A DNA stretch of 64,000 bases from VXOZ01 sp965220045 (GTDB taxonomy: Bacteria; Chloroflexota; UBA11872; VXOZ01): positions 1,302,001-1,366,000 of the forward strand of contig OZ244803.1 in the NCBI GenBank assembly GCA_965220045.1, in the 5' to 3' direction. Every line of letters begins with the position of its first letter. Within the stretch, counting starts at the first letter, position 1. Below are positions 16,805 to 24,772 of the stretch, one piece after another. Under the pieces are notes generated by a model. The model saw only the letters and a program-made list of their open reading frames with translations. It was not told where the DNA came from and searched no databases. Made by a program: the position numbers and the translations under genes.

Positions 16805-17162
16805 CGGTGTGAGCGGAGTTCCTTGAAGTTTGGGGGAAGGGCAGGGCGAACTGGGTGGCAGACGTTCTCGCGGAATCGAATTGTCGCTCGCAACCCACAG
16901 GAGTGTTCTCCTTCTCCAATTGCTGGGATCAGCAATCAACGGAGAGCGACATTGATCCTAGCGGAGCTCTTACTCACGGCATGGACTGGAATCTTAGCGA
17001 CCCGGTCTGCCAGCGCATCCTTCTCTCGACGCCCAGTTGCGCTGGATTCGTCCTGCTCCAGTTGAGCCCTCGGTGCGATGATTTCGGAGTAGCGTATTCC
17101 GCTGCTGGCTTTTCCCAATGCAGTGAGAACCTGAGAATACAGCGAGCGTCTGATTGCGATGA
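16805..17162. other. intergenic gap within the exopolysaccharide cluster
   Basis: About 360 bases between the sugar transferase and the downstream GT4 gene. A minus-strand open frame covers most of it, but it lacks a start codon outside the sugar transferase gene and resembles nothing I know, so it was not called. An 18-base dyad at 16919-16936 is listed separately. Confidence 0.4.
16919..16936. promoter_or_regulatory. 18-bp dyad in the exopolysaccharide cluster
   Basis: ATTGCTG and CAGCAAT form a perfect 7-base dyad around GGAT. It lies 115 bases before the GT4 start. There is no T-run after it on either strand, so it is a hairpin or operator rather than a terminator. Confidence 0.3.
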
Positions 17163-18629
17163 TCAGTAAGCACCGTCGCGCCGCAGCACTGCTGGGATCG
17201 TGCGAATGATCAGATTGATATCGAGGCCGACCGACCAATTGTCAATATAATAGATGTCCATCATTACCATCTCTTCAAACGGGACGTTGCTGCGCCCGTT
17301 CACCTGCCACAATCCGGTAAGACCGGGCTTTACGCTGAGCCGCCTCTTCTGCCAATCCTCATATTGGTCGACTTCTTCAGCGAGAGGTGCCCGCGGGCCG
17401 ACAAGGCTCATGTCGCCACGGAGTATATTCCAGAACTGCGGCAACTCGTCGAGGGAGAGCCTTCGCAACCAGGCGCCAACCCGTGTGCGCCGGGGGTCAT
17501 TTGCCATCTTGAACAGCGGTCCGTCGGCTTGATTATGGTCTGCCAGCGCCGATCTGAGACTGTCCGCATCTTCGCGCATGGAGCGAAACTTGACCATCTT
17601 GAAGGGCTTGTTGTCCTGGCCTACGCGTTCCGCCGCATACAGCACCGGACCCGGTGATTCCAGCTTTATGGCAAGGGCAATCGCCAGGTAGATCGGGCTG
17701 CCTAGGGCGAGCACGGCTGCCGAGAGGATGATGTCAAGGAATCGCTTCAAGAAGAAGTCCCAACCGACAATCCCACCGTCCTTCAGACCGATGATGGGTA
17801 TGCCACCGATTGAGTCAATGTCGACTGTGTTGAGTTGAATCTCAAAGAGATCTGGAATGAGATGGAAACCAACACCTTGCGCTTTGCATTGGTCCATCAC
17901 GTCGGCGATGCGCCGATGCTCCGTCGCCGGCAATGCAATAATGACACTCTCTACCGCATGGGCTTGCGTTACATCAGCGAGGTGATCGACTGACCCCAGC
18001 ACCTTGATGCGGCCGAAGTGCGCTCCCCGTGCGTAGTGCCCGTCATCCAGAAAGCCGACCAGCCGGTAGCCGAGATTCGGCTGGGTAACCACCTGCTGCA
18101 TGATCATCTTGCCATGCATGCCGCCGCCGACTACGACCAATTGTTCGAGCAAGTGACCGCGGCGGCGCAGCATGTCCACTCCAATGCGGAACAGCAAGCG
18201 GCTAGCACCGATGATGAGGGGCGTGTTAATCCAGAGCAGAATAAACATGCCACGTGAATACCCGGCAAATCCCGGCGGTCGCAACATGTAGAAGAAGAAA
18301 ATAAGAAAGAAAACCGCGAGAGTAGAACCTAAGAGAATTCTACCTATCTCCTCAACAAGGCCGGTGGACCTGCGGAGACGATAGACGCGGGCGATCTGAA
18401 ACGCGACAAATACAAGGGCCAGATGTGCCAGGAGCACTGGTACGTAGTGACTGAATCCCAGGTATTGGAATTCGGTCAGATCGGGCCCAATACCGATTTC
18501 GTACCGCAGCCACCAGGAAAAATAGAGTGCGAGAGCGGCAAGCAGCAGATCGATAAGCGCGACGAACAGCTTTGCCGTGAGCCGCTGACGAGGCTTTACT
18601 CTTGGCGGGGAGACCATCGTAGAGATCAT
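17163..18629 (-). CDS. polyprenyl-phosphate sugar-1-phosphate transferase (WbaP/WcaJ-like)
   Basis: A 488-residue initiating transferase for surface polysaccharide. About five N-terminal membrane helices (first at 20-42) are followed by a Rossmann-like CoA-binding_3 domain (LEQLVVVGGGMHGK, residues about 160-280) and the C-terminal bacterial sugar transferase domain from about 295, with KRFLDIILSAAVLAL, FKMVKFRSM, LSLDELPQFWNILRGDMSLVGPR (split at conserved residues) and KPGLTGLWQVNGRS. It links the first sugar phosphate to the undecaprenyl carrier. Its start codon overlaps the stop of the upstream GT4 gene by four bases (ATGA), so the two are translationally coupled. Confidence 0.92.
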   Translation of the reverse strand: MISTMVSPPRVKPRQRLTAKLFVALIDLLLAALALYFSWWLRYEIGIGPDLTEFQYLGFSHYVPVLLAHLALVFVAFQIARVYRLRRSTGLVEEIGRILLGSTLAVFFLIFFFYMLRPPGFAGYSRGMFILLWINTPLIIGASRLLFRIGVDMLRRRGHLLEQLVVVGGGMHGKMIMQQVVTQPNLGYRLVGFLDDGHYARGAHFGRIKVLGSVDHLADVTQAHAVESVIIALPATEHRRIADVMDQCKAQGVGFHLIPDLFEIQLNTVDIDSIGGIPIIGLKDGGIVGWDFFLKRFLDIILSAAVLALGSPIYLAIALAIKLESPGPVLYAAERVGQDNKPFKMVKFRSMREDADSLRSALADHNQADGPLFKMANDPRRTRVGAWLRRLSLDELPQFWNILRGDMSLVGPRAPLAEEVDQYEDWQKRRLSVKPGLTGLWQVNGRSNVPFEEMVMMDIYYIDNWSVGLDINLIIRTIPAVLRRDGAY

Positions 18630-19786
18630 TGCTTCGCTTCAAAGTGCGCGTGAGAGCCGAGGGATTGATACAGATTCAGGCAGGTGTGTACCGACTTGGA
18701 CCAGGAGAAACTGGCGGACCGCTCAAGGCCCTGCGCCCGCAAGCTCGCCGCGAGGCTGCCGTCTGTGAGGACTTCTGCCATAGCCGCTGCCAGTTGGTTC
18801 TCCTCATGGGGGGGCACCAGCAGACCGGCATCGCCGGCTATCTCAGGCAGCGATGACGTATTCGAGGTAACGACCGGCGTACCGGCAGACATGGCTTCCA
18901 ACACCGGGTAGCCAAATCCCTCATACGTTGAAGGATAGACAAACAGATCAGCACCACTATACCATAGCGGCAATTCGGTGCGCGCCACGTACCCAGGCAT
19001 CACGAGACGATCGCCAATGCCGGCCTCCGCAATGGCCTCTTGAATTGACTGGGTCATCCAACCTCTCCCACCAACCAACACCAGTCTGTGGGGCAGTGCT
19101 TGTTCCTTCACAGCTCTCCCAAACGCCCGGATGAGTACGTCCACGTTCTTCCTCGGTTCCAAGGTCCCGACATACAACACGTACCCATTCGTCAGACCCT
19201 TGGAATTGCGGAATGCGCTGCCCTCATCGTGCGAACGAGGACTGAAGTCTGCATCGGCTGCGGGATAGACGACGTGAACCTTCTCTTGCGGTACGCCAAG
19301 CATCTGCACGACATCGTTCCGGGTGCTCGCTGAATCGGTCACGACCGCACTAGCCTTGTGCGCGGACAAACGGGTGAATAGGCGGAGATACAGTTGCTTC
19401 AGCCGGGGAAATAGCCGAGGATAGCGCAGAAACGTAAGATCGTGGATCGTCAGTACCGTGGGACAGGTTGCCGCCAATGGGATTACATTGAGCGGACAGT
19501 GTAGTACGTCTAGTCTACCATGCGCCATGTGCCATGCCAAGACCGTCTGTTCCCACGCGATGCGCGGTATCGGGTGGGCCGTTGGGAGCCGGCTGGTGAC
19601 AATGGTAGGCGCGTGTCGCGTTTGCTCGCGCCACTCCGGCATGAGATTGTTCGTGAAGAGGGTGTAGCGGTTACTTTCGTCACAATTGAGGAGGTGCGTC
19701 GTCAATTGTCGAATGTAATTGCTGATCCCGGCGTTGCGATAGTCTTGAGAGGCATAGAGCTTCAGGGCGTTGATCCCGATTTCCAC
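18626..19786 (-). CDS. GT4-family glycosyltransferase (mannosyltransferase-like)
   Basis: A 386-residue GT-B glycosyltransferase. The N-terminal domain includes GRLDVLHCPLNVIPL and TIHDLTFLRYPRLF, typical of mannosyltransferase B-like family members. The donor domain has YVLYVGTLEPRKNVDVLIRAF and PSTYEGFGYPVLEAMSAG. It is the first gene of the minus-strand exopolysaccharide series and starts with GTG, eight bases after a GAGG site. It overlaps the sugar transferase gene by four bases. Confidence 0.9.
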   Translation of the reverse strand: MEIGINALKLYASQDYRNAGISNYIRQLTTHLLNCDESNRYTLFTNNLMPEWREQTRHAPTIVTSRLPTAHPIPRIAWEQTVLAWHMAHGRLDVLHCPLNVIPLAATCPTVLTIHDLTFLRYPRLFPRLKQLYLRLFTRLSAHKASAVVTDSASTRNDVVQMLGVPQEKVHVVYPAADADFSPRSHDEGSAFRNSKGLTNGYVLYVGTLEPRKNVDVLIRAFGRAVKEQALPHRLVLVGGRGWMTQSIQEAIAEAGIGDRLVMPGYVARTELPLWYSGADLFVYPSTYEGFGYPVLEAMSAGTPVVTSNTSSLPEIAGDAGLLVPPHEENQLAAAMAEVLTDGSLAASLRAQGLERSASFSWSKSVHTCLNLYQSLGSHAHFEAKQ

Positions 19787-20069
19787 GGCCTATCCTCAGA
19801 CTGCTTCACGCTGGATCGGGCGGGTTTCATGTTCAACTCCTATTGTAACGCGCAGGTGTGTGCCCTGCTCTTTGCGGTGACGAGGCATTGCCGGATACTC
19901 CTTTTATTCACGGGCAACGGCAGCACTCGCTTCGCTGGAAGATTCAATGCCTCCAGGGGGCAATCTGCTCGCCGGATTGTGAGAGTAACCCAAACTGTCT
20001 CGCTCCTATTTTTCGTGCTAGCATGGGTACTCTAGGTATTCGCGCCACGTAAGGAGAAGCTATTGCGCC

Positions 20070-20831
20070 ATGCGACTTGGAATTGTGACCTATAACATCG
20101 CGGCGGACTGGGACATACCCGCAATCATCGCAAACTGTGAAGCGGTTGGGATTCTGGGCATAGAACTCCGCACTACCCACGCACACGGCGTCGAGCCGAC
20201 CCTTTCAGCGCAGGAGCGCCGCGATATCAGGTCGCGGTTCGCAGATTCACCGGTCACAATCATCGGCCTGGGGACGACCTGTGAATTCCATGCGCTCGAA
20301 AGTGAGACGGTGAGTGAAAACATCGAGACCGCAAAGGAATTCGCGCAATTGGCTCACGATTTGGGCGCAACCGGCATCAAGGTGCGTCCCAACGGCCTAC
20401 AGTTGGAGGCTGGGGTGCCGCGAGACGAGACCCTTGAGCAAATTGGCAAGGCACTCAGTGAAGTGGGGACAGCCGCCCGGGACCTCAACGTTGAGGTATG
20501 GCTGGAGATGCATGGCCGCGATACGGCGGAGCCGCAGAATATCCGAAAAATCATGGACCATACCGACAACACCAGTGTCTTTGTCTGTTGGAATTCCAAT
20601 CCTCAGGATTTGGAAGCGGGCTCAATCGCCAGCAGCTTTGCGCTCGTTCGGGACAATATCCGCCACGTTCACATCAACCGCCTCTACAGTGACTATCCAT
20701 ACCGCGAGTTGTTTGGGCTCCTGCAGGAAGACAAGTACACGGGCTGGCTCTGCGCGGAAATCCAGGCCTCATCTGATCCTGAGGAGCTCTTGCAGTACTA
20801 TCGAGCGCTGTTTCACAGTCTGGGCGGCTAG
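20070..20831 (+). CDS. sugar phosphate isomerase/epimerase (AP endonuclease 2-type TIM barrel)
   Basis: A 253-residue TIM-barrel protein of the xylose isomerase-like superfamily. It starts MRLGIVTYNIAADWDIP, has the strands GILGIELRTTHAHGVE and TGIKVRPNGL, and carries likely metal ligands Glu and His in EVWLEMHGRD plus HVHINRL near the C-terminus, in the usual order. Such enzymes epimerise or isomerise ketoses, or cleave related compounds; the substrate is unknown. The start has an AAGGAG box 11 bases upstream. It stands alone between the divergent exopolysaccharide cluster and two small hypothetical genes. Confidence 0.8.
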   Translation: MRLGIVTYNIAADWDIPAIIANCEAVGILGIELRTTHAHGVEPTLSAQERRDIRSRFADSPVTIIGLGTTCEFHALESETVSENIETAKEFAQLAHDLGATGIKVRPNGLQLEAGVPRDETLEQIGKALSEVGTAARDLNVEVWLEMHGRDTAEPQNIRKIMDHTDNTSVFVCWNSNPQDLEAGSIASSFALVRDNIRHVHINRLYSDYPYRELFGLLQEDKYTGWLCAEIQASSDPEELLQYYRALFHSLGG

Positions 20832-21076
20832 GCCACGTGTTCAAGCGGTGCGCATTGCTTCGTTCTTTGACCGGTGCTGCAACCCACCAAACACGGTATA
20901 ATTGGAATTGGCCTCGCAGTACACGGCAGTAGCGCGTGTGTTGTGGACAGAGAGAGGTGGAGCGATCAAGAGCGCAGCCAACTCGGAAACCAGTTTTCTA
21001 GGCTGTGTTTTGCTCCGGTCCTATCCACTGATTCCGTCAACATCCTCTAGATTTACTGAAAGAGTTTTGTCGCACG

Positions 21077-21478
21077 ATGGCACGCAAGAAACGTCGGTCT
21101 AACAGCCAGCGGCGCAGGTCGTCTCGTCCTCGCAACACGAACGGTGATGTCCGCGCAAGAGGCAGGGTACCGTCCCAGCGGCGCGCGACCGATGGAGAAT
21201 CGCCGACCGGCGAAAGCGATTCATCTGGCGACGCGTTGACGGGCGTAGCAACTCCCGGAGCACGGACGGCAGCCCGTGGTGAGTCCCCTGATGCCAGTAC
21301 GCCACCACGCCAGTCGACAAGTCCAAAGACATCGTGGCCGACACGCCGCAAACGGTCCCAGCTTGTAGACTTGCCGGTCCACGAACTTGACCACGTGCGG
21401 AGCGACCTTGCCCGGATTGGATTGCTGTCGCTGGGTATGGTTGCCGCGCTGGTGGTGCTTACGATCGTTCTGCGCTAA
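21077..21478 (+). CDS. small basic protein with one C-terminal membrane helix
   Basis: A 133-residue hypothetical protein. Residues 1-90 are an Arg/Ser/Pro/Gly-rich, probably disordered segment (starting MARKKRRSNSQRRRSSRPR). Residues 95-110 (LVDLPVHELDHVRSDL) look ordered, and residues 112-132 form one membrane helix ending TIVLR. This is the layout of small tail-anchored membrane proteins. I do not recognise a family. Upstream DNA contains a TATAAT box at 20897-20902 without a clear -35. It is probably real because the hydrophobic C-terminus and the basic N-terminus make a coherent topology. Confidence 0.5.
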   Translation: MARKKRRSNSQRRRSSRPRNTNGDVRARGRVPSQRRATDGESPTGESDSSGDALTGVATPGARTAARGESPDASTPPRQSTSPKTSWPTRRKRSQLVDLPVHELDHVRSDLARIGLLSLGMVAALVVLTIVLR

Positions 21479-21577
21479 TGGCCGCGCACCTTCTCAAGTG
21501 CCACGCGGTGAACCTCGATGGTTCGCGGCACGTGATCTTTGTAGCGCCGGCCAGATTCTCCATGCTCCCTACAGACT

Positions 21578-22078
21578 ATGTTTGAACAAGGCACAACACT
21601 CTCACAAATCATTGGCACGTCTCTCGCCAGTTTCTTGCTGGCCCTACTCTTTCTACGCATTTACCTACCCTTTGCGCCGAAGCGGCCGGGAACACCAATA
21701 GGCAAGATTCGCCTCGGTATTCGCGAGAAAGTCCTCGTATTTCGTCCCACGCTGATTCCGCTCCTCTTGCTGCTTTTCATAAATCAGATCCCCGTTGAAG
21801 GCATACAATTTTCATTCATGCTGCCCGGCACTGAGTTGATGATCATGCTGGCCGTTCTCATAGCGACGGTAGTGCCGATAGCGTACATCTTCACCACTGA
21901 AGGGTACTCGCTGAGCAACGGTCAAGCCCACAAGTGGGAGAACTTTCGCCGCTACGAGATTGAGGGTGGCACGGTCGTTCTCGAGGGCAAAGGGGAAAGA
22001 CCTATAAAGCAGAAGCTTTACATTCCCCTTCAGAAAGAGAACGCTGTGCGGACGGTATTGAAACGCTTTGTCGCCTAG
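21578..22078 (+). CDS. small membrane protein, unknown function
   Basis: A 166-residue hypothetical protein with three hydrophobic helices (about 9-28, 57-74 and 85-105), followed by a soluble beta-rich tail of about 60 residues (EGYSLSNGQAHKWENFRRYEIEGGTVVLEG). That tail resembles the PH-like or DUF5673-like ends of small membrane proteins that evaluate membrane state, but the match is only by feel. It lies 100 bases after the tail-anchored protein and 85 bases before rarA, so the three may form one transcript. Confidence 0.55.
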   Translation: MFEQGTTLSQIIGTSLASFLLALLFLRIYLPFAPKRPGTPIGKIRLGIREKVLVFRPTLIPLLLLLFINQIPVEGIQFSFMLPGTELMIMLAVLIATVVPIAYIFTTEGYSLSNGQAHKWENFRRYEIEGGTVVLEGKGERPIKQKLYIPLQKENAVRTVLKRFVA

Positions 22079-22163
22079 GCGTACTCCCGTTCGCTCGCTT
22101 CCCTTCGCACGAATGCCTTGCTTGGCCCAAGAACGGCATGGATAGAGGAAAGTGTGAGCAGCG

Positions 22164-23600
22164 ATGAAGCGCAGGTCGCACGAAGAAGACCCTCATCCCA
22201 CGCTCTTTTCCGACCCCACTCCCAGTGCGGAGCCTGCATCTGCTGACTCTCATTCGGTAGCAGGCGACGTGCCTCTGGCGACGCGCATGCGGCCGCAGAC
22301 ACTTGCCGAATACGTCGGGCAACCCCATCTCCTAGGTGAACAAGGGGTGTTGCGGCAGGCAATTGCGGCGGATCGCATTCCCTCGATGATTCTGTGGGGA
22401 CCGCCGGGATCGGGCAAGACTTCACTAGCTGCCATCATCGGCCGCACCGCCAAAGCCAAGATTGCGAGCCTGAGCGCCGTGAGCGCGGGCGTTGCCGATC
22501 TGCGTAAGGTGGTGGAAGAATCGCAGGCGCGTCTCGAGCTGACCGGCCAGCGCACCATCCTGTTCATCGATGAGATCCACCGCTTCTCCAAGAGCCAGCA
22601 GGACGCCATCTTGCCGTACGTCGAAGATGGCACGGTCACGCTGATCGGGGCCACCACGGAGAACCCCTCGTTTGAAGTGAACGCTCCTCTGCTCTCTCGG
22701 ACCCGCGTGTATAAGCTGGAGCCGCTTGGCGACGATGCCATCATGGCTCTTGCAAAGCGCAGTCTTGAGGACACGGCCCGCGGACTAGGTACGCAACAGG
22801 TGGACGTCCAACCGGAGGCACTGGAGTACCTCGTGCGCATGGCGGACGGCGACGCGCGGGTGGCCCTCAATGCGTTGGAACTTGCCGCCACGCTTGTCCG
22901 TCCGGACGACGCCGGCCAACGCCTCGTCAGGGAGAACGACATCGCACAGGCGCTGCAGCGCAGGGTACTGCCGCACGACAAGCACGGTGACTTCCATTAC
23001 GATCTCATCTCGGCGTACATCAAGAGTGTCCGCGGCAGCGATCCACATGCAGCGGTGTATTGGCTCGCCCGCATGCTCGAGGCCGGTGAAGACCCGCTCT
23101 TTGTCGCCCGGCGGATTGTGATACTCGCTTCGGAGGACATCGGACTAGCCGATCCCCAGGCGCTGGGTGTCGCCGTAGCCGCACAGCAGGCGGTCCACTT
23201 CATCGGCATGCCGGAGGGGCTCTACCCGCTCACTCAGGCGACGCTCTATCTCGCTACTGCCCCCAAGAGCAATTCGTTGTTGCGAGCCTACGCCGCGGCG
23301 CGTGACGCGGTTCAGGAAACGGGGAATCTCAGCGTACCGCTCCACCTGCGCAATGCGCCGACGGGACTGATGGCGGCGTTCGGGCACGGCAAAGACTACA
23401 GGTATCCGCACTCATATGCGGGGAATTGGGTAGAGGAAGAGTACCTGCCGGATCCTCTCACAGGCCGGCGCTTCTTCGCGCCGGGTACGGAGGGCTTTGA
23501 GCAAGTCTTACAGGAGCGGCTGGCCGCAGCCGACGAAATACGACAAAAAGGGCGCGTGGAAGATAGCGATACTTTGGAACCTACGTTGGATCCCGGCTAG
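22164..23600 (+). CDS. rarA: replication-associated recombination protein A (RarA/MgsA)
   Basis: A 478-residue AAA+ ATPase. After a variable 35-residue start the family core begins with PLATRMRPQTLAEYVGQPHL. Walker A is GPPGSGKTS (79-87), Walker B is LFIDEIHRF (about 133-141), sensor 1 is GATTENPSFEVN and the arginine finger region is LLSRTRVYKLEPL. The C-terminal half has the MgsA tetramerisation segment, including HYDLISAYIKSVRGSDPHA and the later HGKDYRYPH. RarA acts at stalled replication forks. Its stop shares the CTAG tetranucleotide at 23597-23600 with the stop of the convergent AttH-like gene. Confidence 0.94.
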   Translation: MKRRSHEEDPHPTLFSDPTPSAEPASADSHSVAGDVPLATRMRPQTLAEYVGQPHLLGEQGVLRQAIAADRIPSMILWGPPGSGKTSLAAIIGRTAKAKIASLSAVSAGVADLRKVVEESQARLELTGQRTILFIDEIHRFSKSQQDAILPYVEDGTVTLIGATTENPSFEVNAPLLSRTRVYKLEPLGDDAIMALAKRSLEDTARGLGTQQVDVQPEALEYLVRMADGDARVALNALELAATLVRPDDAGQRLVRENDIAQALQRRVLPHDKHGDFHYDLISAYIKSVRGSDPHAAVYWLARMLEAGEDPLFVARRIVILASEDIGLADPQALGVAVAAQQAVHFIGMPEGLYPLTQATLYLATAPKSNSLLRAYAAARDAVQETGNLSVPLHLRNAPTGLMAAFGHGKDYRYPHSYAGNWVEEEYLPDPLTGRRFFAPGTEGFEQVLQERLAAADEIRQKGRVEDSDTLEPTLDPG

Positions 23601-24772
23601 ATTAGACCCCTCAAGGGCTGGGCGTAGCCGGTGAGTTCCGCGTAGCCGTAGCCATGAGCGTCCCCGCTTACGCGCACGGCGCCTTCCCAGTAGGTCACGT
23701 TTGCCAGGACCTCTTGATCCGCGAGCAAGGGCTCCAACTCAAGGCGCAGTGATGTTTTCCCCAGATCCAGGACGATCTCCCACCCCGCGGGATACGTGGC
23801 GCCGCTGTGTTCGCTGTGCCAACTGCCGAGGGGGGTAATGGTGAAGTCTTCCGCTGACAGATTGCGAGTCGCGCCTGCCGGGGAGACCAGCAGCCCGCCA
23901 AAGAGCGGCTCGGGACTGCCGTCCTGGCGGCGAATCTGTCCCACCATGATGTCACGGCCGTCGTCGAGGTGAATGGCAAACCAGTCCCAGCCTACGGCCT
24001 CGGCGCTGAGGGCGCTGGAACCAAACTCACGGTCCATCCAACTCAGGCCGCTTACGTCATACTCTTCGCCGCTAACCGCAATTGTGCCCCGCGTTTCGAG
24101 ACGTGTCAGCGAGTAGTAGTAACTGGCATTCCCGAGCTCAGGTCCCTTCTGGCTTAGCCCATTGTCACCGTGGAATGCAGGCGCCTTGGCCGGTGTCAGC
24201 ACAAGGTCGATGGCGAAGTCTTCCGCGTGAGCGTGAATTTCCAACTGTGACACAGAGTCGTCCACGGAGAGCACCGACCAGTCCTCGATCCAAACGCGAA
24301 AGCGCGGTGACACCTCCGCCCCGGCAAGGCCGACGGCGCCGCGGCCAAAGCGCTCGTCCTGATAGAATGCCCCACTCTCAATGTCGCTCACCGTGAAGTG
24401 CGCCAGGTAAATTTGATTTGTGTACCACTCCGATGGCGAGTCACGCTGATCTGAAGTTAGGGCACGGCGGAAGATAGTGAACTGGTAGCCGAAGTGCCGT
24501 CCATCCGTTGTTGTCAGGTTGCCCGTGTAGTACCACCACTCTGTCTGGAAAGCCGGATGCGGCCCGTGGTCCCGGGGAAACTCCCACTCCCAGGGGTCTG
24601 CTGCGCGCGCAAATCCACCGGGATTGGACTCCCATGGAATTATGACGGTTTCCGCGCCGATCGGTTCCGCCGGCTGGGTTGAAACTCGCGCGAAGCCAAA
24701 TACCAGAAGCGCGACCGCGAACACAAGCAGGCCGGATACGAGCAGCTTGTTATTGACATAAGGCTTACTCAT
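23597..24772 (-). CDS. AttH/CrtC-type lipocalin-like protein of an AttEFGH-like cassette
   Basis: A 391-residue exported protein with one N-terminal membrane helix (about 10-28). The rest matches the AttH/carotenoid 1,2-hydratase lipocalin-like family: FPRDHGPHPAFQTEWWYYTGNL, FGYQFTIFRRAL, LSWMDREFGSSAL and GWDWFAIHLDDGR are hallmark segments. In AttEFGH systems this protein is the extracytoplasmic partner of an FtsX-type transporter. Direct carotenoid hydration is unlikely because no carotenoid genes are nearby. The ATG at 24772 overlaps the permease stop (24765-24767) by eight bases, which decides the start over an in-frame codon at 24808. Confidence 0.85.
   Translation of the reverse strand: MSKPYVNNKLLVSGLLVFAVALLVFGFARVSTQPAEPIGAETVIIPWESNPGGFARAADPWEWEFPRDHGPHPAFQTEWWYYTGNLTTTDGRHFGYQFTIFRRALTSDQRDSPSEWYTNQIYLAHFTVSDIESGAFYQDERFGRGAVGLAGAEVSPRFRVWIEDWSVLSVDDSVSQLEIHAHAEDFAIDLVLTPAKAPAFHGDNGLSQKGPELGNASYYYSLTRLETRGTIAVSGEEYDVSGLSWMDREFGSSALSAEAVGWDWFAIHLDDGRDIMVGQIRRQDGSPEPLFGGLLVSPAGATRNLSAEDFTITPLGSWHSEHSGATYPAGWEIVLDLGKTSLRLELEPLLADQEVLANVTYWEGAVRVSGDAHGYGYAELTGYAQPLRGLI

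Noticed and set aside
16936..17238. A minus-strand frame of 100 codons between the sugar transferase and a GT4 gene
   Set aside because: Its first third lies inside the sugar transferase in another frame, it has no start codon in the gap and no recognisable content.
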